DNA from: Verrucomicrobiota bacterium
GTDB lineage: Bacteria > Verrucomicrobiota > Verrucomicrobiia > Limisphaerales > JAFGQR01
Assembly: GCA_016935555.1 (NCBI GenBank)
Contig: JAFGQR010000050.1
Coordinates: 1 to 64,000, forward strand
Reading direction: 5' to 3'
DNA: 64,000 bases
Position 1 is the first letter of the stretch; every line of letters starts with the position of its first letter. A model generated the notes under the pieces. That model saw nothing but the letters and a program-made list of their open reading frames with translations. It was not told the origin of the DNA and did no database searches. A program made the translations under genes and the position numbers. Positions 27,007-34,283 of this stretch are shown in pieces.

Positions 27007-28236
27007 ATGACAATCCCCCTGGGAAAAGCGGGCATAAGTGGCGCGTTGTGGTTGGCAGCGGCGATGGCGGGCTGGCCATCGGGCCGTGAGGCCCCATCCC
27101 CAGCCGGCGCCACGAACACGGTGTCCGCCCCGGCGCCGCTGGCGATTGTGCACGGGCCGCTGCTGCAGGCGCCTTCGGAGACGGGGATGACGGTATCGTG
27201 GGCGACCAGCCGGCGGTGCGTGTCGTGGGTGGAGTATCGGGCGGAGGGGGCATCGTCCTGGCGGACGCATCGGCCGGCGCACCACGGGCTGGTGGATGCG
27301 GATGTGACGCATCACAACGTGGTGTTGACGGGGTTGAAGGCGGGCGAGGGTTACGTTTACCGTGCGGTCTCGCGGGAGATCGTCGAGTTCAAGCCTTACC
27401 AGGTGACGTTTGGGGAGACCGTGACGAGCGCGGAGCACCGGTTTAGGACGCTGGATCCGGCCAAGGCGACTTTGAGGTTCGTGGTGCTCAACGACCGCCA
27501 CGAGAAGGTCGAGGCGCTGGCGGCGTCGCTGGCCTCGGTGGCATGGAGCCGTGTGGACGTGGTGTTCTTGAACGGCGACATGGTCAACGACGCGAAGGAC
27601 GAGCATCAGCTCTACCGCTGCGTGGTCGATCCGTGCGTCGACCATTTCGCCGCGCAGATCCCGCTGGTGTATGTCCGCGGCAACCACGACGCCCGGGGCA
27701 GCTTTGCGCGCCGTCTGCTGGACTATTTTCCCACCGAATCCGGCCGTTATTATTACACCCTCCGTCACGGGCCCGTGGCGTTTCTGGTGCTGGACAGCGG
27801 GGAGGACAAGACGGACCAGTCCGCCGAGTATAGCGGGCTGGTGGCGTTTGAGCCGTATTTGGAGGCCCAGGTTCGGTGGCTGGCCCGCCAGGTTGAAGCG
27901 ACCGACTTCCAACGCGCCCCGTTCCGCGTGTGCTTCCTGCATATCCCCCCCCTCCCGCGTCCGGACCCCAAATTCGTGCGTCCGCAATGGCTGGTGGACC
28001 ATGTCGTGCCGCTGTTGAACCGGGGGCGGGTGGACCTGTTGATTTGCGCCCACACCCACCGCTACGCCGTCCAGCAGGCCGGCCGGAACGGCCTCAACTT
28101 CCCGATGATCATCGGCGGGACCGAGACGGTGCTGGAGTGCGACGCGACGGCCGGCGAGTTGCGCGTGCGCGCGGTCGATTTGTCGGGCAAACCCCTGCGA
28201 CAGCTCGAGCCGATCCGGCGGCGGACCGGGGGGTGA
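27007..28236 (+). CDS. Metallophosphoesterase with N-terminal Fn3-like purple-acid-phosphatase domain
   Basis: GPLLQAPSETGMTVSWATSRRCVSWVEY; VVLNDRH, VVFLNGDMVND, VYVRGNHDARG, LLICAHTHRY. Confidence 0.88.
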   Translation: MTIPLGKAGISGALWLAAAMAGWPSGREAPSPAGATNTVSAPAPLAIVHGPLLQAPSETGMTVSWATSRRCVSWVEYRAEGASSWRTHRPAHHGLVDADVTHHNVVLTGLKAGEGYVYRAVSREIVEFKPYQVTFGETVTSAEHRFRTLDPAKATLRFVVLNDRHEKVEALAASLASVAWSRVDVVFLNGDMVNDAKDEHQLYRCVVDPCVDHFAAQIPLVYVRGNHDARGSFARRLLDYFPTESGRYYYTLRHGPVAFLVLDSGEDKTDQSAEYSGLVAFEPYLEAQVRWLARQVEATDFQRAPFRVCFLHIPPLPRPDPKFVRPQWLVDHVVPLLNRGRVDLLICAHTHRYAVQQAGRNGLNFPMIIGGTETVLECDATAGELRVRAVDLSGKPLRQLEPIRRRTGG

Positions 28237-28294
28237 CGTTTCCCCAAGCCAAAATGGCTTCTCCAACCGGCGGGCGCCGCATAGTCTGCCGGGC

Positions 28295-28432
28295 ATGAAA
28301 ACCGTTTGCTGCGTTGCCGCATTGTTGCTGCCGGCCCTCCTGGCGCTGCCAGCCCGAGCCCACGAACCCGTCACCCGCGCGCGCGCGCCGATCCGGCTTC
28401 CGGACGTGCCGGGGTATGTGACCTTGAAATGT
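28295..28432 (+). pseudogene. 5' fragment resembling a PHP-domain (Sb-PDE-like) phosphodiesterase gene, truncated
   Basis: MKTVCCVAALLLPALLALPARAHEPVTRARAPIRLPDVPGYVTLKC: signal peptide then a PDVPGYVTLKC motif that normally continues DFHxHTVFSDG; the reading then runs antisense into the dps 3' end. Confidence 0.55.
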
Positions 28433-28437
28433 GGAAA

Positions 28438-28908
28438 TCAGCTTTTGAGGAAGCTCTTGAGCATCCAAACGGTTTTTTGGTGCAGCGTGATGCGTCCGAT
28501 CATCAGGTCCTGGCTCTCGGGATCGTTGGCGTCCCCGGCAAGGTCGCGCGCGCGGGCGGCGTCGGCGATCAACTTGTCGTTGGCGGTGATGAGGGCGCGC
28601 ACATAGCCTTCCTGGGAAATCGGCGCGGCGAATTCCTTCATTTGGGCGATTTGGGCGAACCGGGTGAGACCGCCGATGGCGTAGGCGCCGAGGGCGCGGA
28701 CGCGCTCGGCGATTTCGTCGATGGCGGTGAAGAGCTCTTCGTATTGCGTTTGGAAGGCGGTATGGAGGGCGAAGAAGCCCTGGCCTTCAACGTTCCAGTG
28801 CGCCAGGTGGGTTAACGCCATCAGGGCGTAGGAATCGGCGAGCACTTGGTTGAGGCTTTGGCTCAGGCTGGATCGGGGTTCGGCGGAGGCGGTTTTTGCG
28901 GTTTTCAT
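28438..28908 (-). CDS. Dps-like ferritin-family protein
   Basis: LNQVLADSYALMALTHLAHWNVEGQGFFALHTAFQTQYEELFTAIDEIAERVRALG; start trimmed to MKTAKTAS. Confidence 0.85.
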   Translation of the reverse strand: MKTAKTASAEPRSSLSQSLNQVLADSYALMALTHLAHWNVEGQGFFALHTAFQTQYEELFTAIDEIAERVRALGAYAIGGLTRFAQIAQMKEFAAPISQEGYVRALITANDKLIADAARARDLAGDANDPESQDLMIGRITLHQKTVWMLKSFLKS

Positions 28909-28964
28909 GATCAATGGTCTCGTCACGTTTTGGAGGCGTATCTAAGCGGAGCGGAGGCGGCGCG

Positions 28965-29519
28965 TCAATGCTGTCGGATGTCGCGTTTCAACCAGGCGCG
29001 GGCGTAGGTCCAGAGGCTTTCGGCGGTGCGTTTGGCCAGTCCCAGGGCGGAGGCGGCTTCGTCCATGGTCATGCCGACGAAGTAGCGCAGTTTGACCAGT
29101 TCGGCGGCGGAGGGATCGTGATGGGCGAGGCGGTCGAGGGCTTCATGCACGGCAAGCAGTTCGTCGGGCGGCGCGGTGAGCACAATGGCGCATTCATCAA
29201 GCGGATGGTGGGAAGTGCCGCCGCCGCGTTTGAGGCTTTGTTTGCGGCGGGCGTGTTCGACGAGGATGCGCCGCATCGCTTCGGCGGCGGCCCCGAAGAA
29301 ATGGGCGCGGCTGGTCCAGTTTGGCTGGTTGGGGGCTGCGAGGCGCAGCCAGGCCTCGTGGACGAGCGCGGTCGGCTGGAGGGTGTGGCCGGCGGCTTCG
29401 CCGGCCATCTTGTGCATCGCCAGACGGCGCAGCTCATCGTAGAGCACCGGCAACAATTCGTCGGCGGCTCCGGCGTCCCCGTGCTGGATCGCATTCAGAA
29501 TGCGCGTCACGTCGGTCAT
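28965..29519 (-). CDS. ECF-type RNA polymerase sigma factor
   Basis: AADELLPVLYDELRRLAMHKMAGEAAGHTLQPTALVHEAWLRLAAP...FFGAAAEAMRRILVEHARRK...LVKLRYFVGMTMDEAASALGLAKRTAESLWTYARAWL. Confidence 0.9.
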   Translation of the reverse strand: MTDVTRILNAIQHGDAGAADELLPVLYDELRRLAMHKMAGEAAGHTLQPTALVHEAWLRLAAPNQPNWTSRAHFFGAAAEAMRRILVEHARRKQSLKRGGGTSHHPLDECAIVLTAPPDELLAVHEALDRLAHHDPSAAELVKLRYFVGMTMDEAASALGLAKRTAESLWTYARAWLKRDIRQH

Positions 29520-29695
29520 TGCGGGCAGGTGAAGACCAGTTCACGGTCCGAGTGCCGGCCCATGAAAAAGCGCGCGGTCCGGCCGGCGAGCTCGTATTGT
29601 CCAAGGTGATACCAACCATGCAGGGTGCCGTCCTCGGTGCGCCAAGCGGCTTCGATCCAGCGGCCGCCATTGACTTTGCGCGTGATATCGTACAC
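29516..29695 (-). CDS. Small 59-aa ORF (GTG start) overlapping the sigma-factor start
   Basis: Manual translation (V/M)YDITRKVNGGRWIEAAWRTEDGTLHGWYHLGQYELAGRTARFFMGRHSDRELVFTCPQ*; stop overlaps the sigma ATG as ATGA; missing from the supplied ORF track; no clear Shine-Dalgarno. Confidence 0.5.
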   Translation of the reverse strand: MYDITRKVNGGRWIEAAWRTEDGTLHGWYHLGQYELAGRTARFFMGRHSDRELVFTCPQ

Positions 29696-29706
29696 AGGAG
29701 GGCAGT

Positions 29707-30324
29707 CTACTCGCTGGACACCCGCGTGTCTCGCACGGAATCTGGAGTCCGACGGAGAAAGACCACCAGGGCCACAACATCATACAGCGCATGGCTCACG
29801 ATCGGCGCCAGCAGGTTCCCCGTCAGCCCATACACGATCCCGAGATACCCGCCCATCAGCGCCGCCATCGCCGCGTAGGTCCGGGTGACCGCGTGGCACA
29901 ACCCAAACAGCAGACTCGCCGCCAGCCACGCGCCCATCGCCGTCAAGCGGGGGCCGAGTCCATCCTGCAGCACCGCGCGAAACAGGCTTTCCTCGGCCAC
30001 GCCCGCGATGCATGAAATCGCCAGCAACTGCCCGACGGACCATGACCCCATGAAAGGGCGGACGTGCGTTTCCAGAAATTCGCGCAAGGCCGCCAGGGGC
30101 CGCCATCGGGAGCGCAGCATCCATCCGAACGCGGCGAGCATGGGAACCGCGGCCGCCGCTCCGTATGCAGCGTCCCGCGCCTCCCAGCGCAGCGTGCCCC
30201 AAACGGGCTGGCCGAGGCACCAGCCCAGCGCGACGGCGACGGCGAGCAGCGACAATTCCACCAGGCAACCGAGCAGGAACCCGCGCGGGCCTGGGGCGCG
30301 TGGTCGGGTTAGAGCGTCTCGCAA
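29707..30324 (-). CDS. CPBP (CAAX-like) family intramembrane metalloprotease
   Basis: GVAEESLFRAVLQDGLGP, LLFGLCHAVTRTYAAMAALMGGYLGIVYGLTGNLLAPIVSHALYD; multiple TM segments. Confidence 0.9.
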   Translation of the reverse strand: MRDALTRPRAPGPRGFLLGCLVELSLLAVAVALGWCLGQPVWGTLRWEARDAAYGAAAAVPMLAAFGWMLRSRWRPLAALREFLETHVRPFMGSWSVGQLLAISCIAGVAEESLFRAVLQDGLGPRLTAMGAWLAASLLFGLCHAVTRTYAAMAALMGGYLGIVYGLTGNLLAPIVSHALYDVVALVVFLRRTPDSVRDTRVSSE

Positions 30325-30394
30325 AGGGTTTCGAGCCGGCGGCGGGCGCGGCGCGAAGGCCGCGCGGGGCCGCTGGATTCAACCGTGATCGATC

Positions 30395-31693
30395 CTATCC
30401 TTGCCATGGCGCCCGCCCTTCGCGCGTGAGCCACGTGTTGGCTTCGTCGTCGCCAACAAACCTTTCCCGGGCCGGGTCCCATTTCAGGGCGCGCTTGTTC
30501 CAATAGGCGAGGTTGCCCAAGTGGCACACCGTCACCGACCGGGCGCCGATTTCGACGTCGCAGATGGGGCGCTGGCGGCTGCGGACGCACTGGAGAAAGT
30601 CCTGGAGGTGGCTGGTGCTGGAGTAGAGCTTGACCCGACCCGAGTTCGGCTTGTAATCCGCCGCCAGTTCCTCAGGCTCGGCTTTGAACCGGCCCCGGTC
30701 GACGCAGATTTTGCCATGCTCGCCCACGAACACGACGCCGAAGCCGTAGCCTTGGAGGCCGCCGTGATGCATGATGACGCCATTGGCGTATTTGTAAGTC
30801 AGCCGTTTGATCTCCTTGCCGTCCGGCGGCGTGATTTCCACGGGGCCGCTCTCGTCCATGCCCAGCCCCCACTGGGCGATGTCGAAATGGTGCGCGCCCC
30901 AGTCGGTCATGCCGCCACCCGAATACTCGCGGTAGTTGCGCCAGTTCGGAAAGTGGTTGTGCACGCCCCGGGGGCTGAGCACGGAGTTGTAAGGGCGCAT
31001 CGGCGCGGGGCCCAGCCAGAAATTCCAGTCCAGCCCGGGCTCGGCGGGTTCCTCGGGCAGGTCGCACCATTTGCTGGGGCCGCCCACGGATACATAGACG
31101 TCGCGGACCTTGCCGATGCGTCCGTTGCGGACCAGTTCGCAGGCCTTGAGAAACTCGCGGGAGGACCGCTGCATGCTGCCGGTTTGGAACACCCGCTCAT
31201 GGCGCCGCACGGCGTTGACCATCGCGCGCGCTTCGCCGATGGTGAGCGAAAGCGGTTTTTCGCAATAAATGTCCTTTTTGGCGGCGCAGGCTTGGATGAC
31301 CGGGATGGCGTGCCAGTGGTCGGGAGTGGCGATGCAGACGGCGTCGATGTCCTTGCGGGCCAGCAAGTCGCGGAAATCGTCGTAGGCGGAGCATGCCCCG
31401 GACCCGGACGCATTCCGTTTGGCGTAATGGTCATCAATGCGTTTCTTGCTCGCGTTGCGGCGGTTGGTGTCAACGTCGCAGACCGCGAGCACCTGCACCT
31501 GCTGGTTGCCCAGGAAGCCGCCCAGCAGACCGCGCCCCTGGGTGCCCACGCCGATAAACCCCATCGCGATCCGGTCGTTAACCGCGGTCTCGGCCCCCCA
31601 GACTGCGGAGGGGAGGATCAGGGGGGCGGCGGCGCCGAGGGCGCCTGTGGTTTTCAGGAAGGAGCGGCGGGTGGTGTGGATGGAGTAGTTCAT
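30395..31693 (-). CDS. Gfo/Idh/MocA family oxidoreductase with Tat signal
   Basis: TTRRSFLKTTGALGAAAP; IAMGFIGVGTQGRG; CIATPDHWHAIPVIQACAAKKDIYCEKPLSLTIGEAR; start trimmed to MNYSIHTT. Confidence 0.93.
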   Translation of the reverse strand: MNYSIHTTRRSFLKTTGALGAAAPLILPSAVWGAETAVNDRIAMGFIGVGTQGRGLLGGFLGNQQVQVLAVCDVDTNRRNASKKRIDDHYAKRNASGSGACSAYDDFRDLLARKDIDAVCIATPDHWHAIPVIQACAAKKDIYCEKPLSLTIGEARAMVNAVRRHERVFQTGSMQRSSREFLKACELVRNGRIGKVRDVYVSVGGPSKWCDLPEEPAEPGLDWNFWLGPAPMRPYNSVLSPRGVHNHFPNWRNYREYSGGGMTDWGAHHFDIAQWGLGMDESGPVEITPPDGKEIKRLTYKYANGVIMHHGGLQGYGFGVVFVGEHGKICVDRGRFKAEPEELAADYKPNSGRVKLYSSTSHLQDFLQCVRSRQRPICDVEIGARSVTVCHLGNLAYWNKRALKWDPARERFVGDDEANTWLTREGRAPWQG

Positions 31694-31915
31694 AGTGGGA
31701 TTGGTTCGGTTCGGCACAATTCAAGTTTTAGATGGATTCGGAACGGAATTATTCAGCGGACACGGGACGTCGCCCGCCCGCCGCGTTGAGGGGCGGTTTG
31801 GACTGGGGTAGGGCTGGCGTTGGCCTTCGCAGCCGCCCATACTCCGGGCGTGAACCTAACCTTTCAGAACCTGCCATGTCACCTCGGCGTCCTGCGGGCG
31901 CGGATGCTGAATCCG

Positions 31916-34195
31916 ATGCGTGCTCTGTTCGCCGTCGTCACCCTCGCCTTGACCGCTGCGAGCTCCGCCGCCAACCAGCCCCTGGTCCCGCGCTTGGTCG
32001 GCCCGTGGTGGACGATCGCCGGCGATCCCGATCTCGGCGTGTTGACCACGCCCCAACAGCAGCCGGTGGATTTTGGCATCTGGCAGGCCGCCGACGGCAC
32101 GTGGCAACTGTGGTCCTGCATTCGCGGCACGAAAGAACCAGGCAACACCCGGCTGTTCCACCGCTGGGAGGGCGCCCGGCTCACGGACCGGGACTGGACA
32201 CCGCGAGGCATTGCGCTCCAGGCCGATCCGGCCCTTGGGGAAACCCGAGGCGGTTTGCAGGCGCCGTATGTGCTCCGGCACGACGGGACGTTTTGGATGT
32301 TCTACGGCGACTGGGTGAACATCTGCCTTGCCACCAGCGCCGACGGAAAGACCTTCACCCGCCACCGCAATTCGGAAGGCAAGCCCCAGCTCGATTTCCC
32401 CGGCCCGGTGGACCGAACCCGCAACGGGCGCGATCCCATGGTGCTGCGCGCCGGCGGCCGATGGCACCTCTACCACACCGCTCACCCGGACAACCACGGC
32501 GCCGACTATGCCCGCACCTCGGACGACCTCCTTCACTGGAGCCATGAACGCCTCGTCGCCGCCGGCGGACGCGCCGGCACCGGCCCGTATTCCGCCGAGT
32601 GCCCCTTCGTCGCCGAGCCTCAGCCGGGGCATTTCTACCTGTTCCGCACCCAGCGTTACGGGAAGGCCGCGCAGACCAGGGTCTATCACTCCCGCGACCC
32701 GCTCGATTTCGGGGTTGGCCACGACGCCGGGCATTACGTGACGACGCTGCCGGTGGCGGCGCCGGAGGTGTTCCAGCACGAGGGCGCGTGGTATCTGGCG
32801 GCGCTCCTCCCGACCCTCAAAGGGATCCAGCTCACCCGCCTCGAATGGACGCACGCCCCGTCACAGGCTGCGGAGCCGTGCCGCATCGACGTGGTCGAGC
32901 AGGACAGCGGCTGGCCGGTGCCGCTGGTGGAACTGCGCACCACCCATCTGGCGCGCCTTGTGACCGACAACGCCGGCGTGATCGCCCTGGATCTGCCGGA
33001 AGTCATGGGACGCGACACGTGGTTCGACGTCGTCGGCCACGGCTATGAGGTGCCCAAGGATGGTTTTGGATTTCGCGGCGTGCGCTTGAAGCCCCAGCCG
33101 GGCCAAACCCTGCGCGTCACCGTGCGCCGCACCATCATCGCCAAGCGCCTCGGGCGCCTCACCGGCGCCGGCCTTTTTGCCGAAAGCCAAAAGCTCGGCC
33201 AGGACCTGGACTGGACCGAATCGGGCGTGTTCGGATGCGACAGCGTGCAGAACGCGGTGCATCGGGGGAAGCTGTATTGGGCGTGGGGCGACACCACGCT
33301 GCCGCACTATCCGCTGGGCATCTTCGACATGAGCAGCGCCACCACCGCCCCGCAGCCCCTCGAGTCGTTCAAACCCCCCGTGCGCCTGGTGTTCCATTAC
33401 TTCACCCTCCCCGGCGGCCGCCCGCGCGGCGTCGCCAAAATGCCCGGGACGGGTCCGACGTGGCTGAGCGGCTACGTGAGCCTGCCCACCGGCACCGGCG
33501 CGCCGCGGCTGGTCGCCACCTATGCGAAAATCAAGCCGCCCCTCGACGCCTATGAAACCGGCTTGTGCGCCTGGAATGACGACACCTCGCAGTTCGAGCC
33601 CCTCCGCGTGCTTTGGACCAAGTCCGACTCCGCCCCCAAGCCGCCGCCCGCTCCCGACGGGCATCCCTGCGTGGTGAAAGATCCGCAGGGCAAGACGTGG
33701 GTGTATTTCGGCAATCCGCTGCCGACGCTGCGCTGCCCCGCCACGTTCGAAGCCTGGCAGGACGCGTCGACCTGGGAAATCCTGCAGCCGCCCTCAGCGC
33801 TGGTTTCGGCGGCCGATGGCCAGGCGGTCAAACCCCACAGCGGTTCGCTGGCCTGGAATGCGTTCCGGCGGCGTTATGTGACGGTGTTTATGGAGGCGTT
33901 TGGCAAGCCCTCAACGTTTGGCGAACTGTGGTATGCCGAAGCCCCCGCACCCACCGGCCCGTGGGGCAGGGCGGTGAAAATCCTCAGCCACGACAACTAC
34001 ACGTTCTACAATCCGCGGCTGCACCCCGAGTTCACTCCGCCCGAGTCCCCCATGCTGCTGTTCGAGGGCACGTTCACGCAGCAGTTTGCCAACCGGCCGC
34101 CGCCGACCTCGCGCTACGACTATAACCAGGTGCTCTACCGCCTGGACCTGGACGATCCGGCGCTCGCGCCGGCGCAACGGCCGGCGGGCGGTTGA
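31916..34195 (+). CDS. Secreted protein with two five-bladed-propeller-like (GH43/GH32-type fold) regions and an intervening Ig-like segment
   Basis: LWSCIRGTKEPGNTRLFHRWEGARLTDRDW...PYVLRHDGTFWMFYGDW...DPMVLRAGGRWHLYHTAHPDN; second region ALVSAADGQAVKPHSGSLAWNAFRRRYVTVFMEAFGKPSTFGELWYAEAPAPTGPWG; start trimmed to MRALFAVV. Confidence 0.7.
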   Translation: MRALFAVVTLALTAASSAANQPLVPRLVGPWWTIAGDPDLGVLTTPQQQPVDFGIWQAADGTWQLWSCIRGTKEPGNTRLFHRWEGARLTDRDWTPRGIALQADPALGETRGGLQAPYVLRHDGTFWMFYGDWVNICLATSADGKTFTRHRNSEGKPQLDFPGPVDRTRNGRDPMVLRAGGRWHLYHTAHPDNHGADYARTSDDLLHWSHERLVAAGGRAGTGPYSAECPFVAEPQPGHFYLFRTQRYGKAAQTRVYHSRDPLDFGVGHDAGHYVTTLPVAAPEVFQHEGAWYLAALLPTLKGIQLTRLEWTHAPSQAAEPCRIDVVEQDSGWPVPLVELRTTHLARLVTDNAGVIALDLPEVMGRDTWFDVVGHGYEVPKDGFGFRGVRLKPQPGQTLRVTVRRTIIAKRLGRLTGAGLFAESQKLGQDLDWTESGVFGCDSVQNAVHRGKLYWAWGDTTLPHYPLGIFDMSSATTAPQPLESFKPPVRLVFHYFTLPGGRPRGVAKMPGTGPTWLSGYVSLPTGTGAPRLVATYAKIKPPLDAYETGLCAWNDDTSQFEPLRVLWTKSDSAPKPPPAPDGHPCVVKDPQGKTWVYFGNPLPTLRCPATFEAWQDASTWEILQPPSALVSAADGQAVKPHSGSLAWNAFRRRYVTVFMEAFGKPSTFGELWYAEAPAPTGPWGRAVKILSHDNYTFYNPRLHPEFTPPESPMLLFEGTFTQQFANRPPPTSRYDYNQVLYRLDLDDPALAPAQRPAGG

Positions 34196-34283
34196 AGTCG
34201 AGGCTCAAGGGACCGAAAGGACCCAAAGTGATCAGGCCAAACTTCCTCTTCACTCGCCGCCCCGATCGTGGCACGCTCAACCC

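Noticed and set aside
26858-27253. N-terminal extension of the SOD ORF (26126-27253)
   Set aside because: Overlaps the start of the oppositely oriented metallophosphoesterase gene; the Tat-signal Met at 26857 is a better start.
28306-28815. 169-aa plus-strand ORF over the dps gene
   Set aside because: Antisense to dps; low-complexity Gly/Glu-rich composition.
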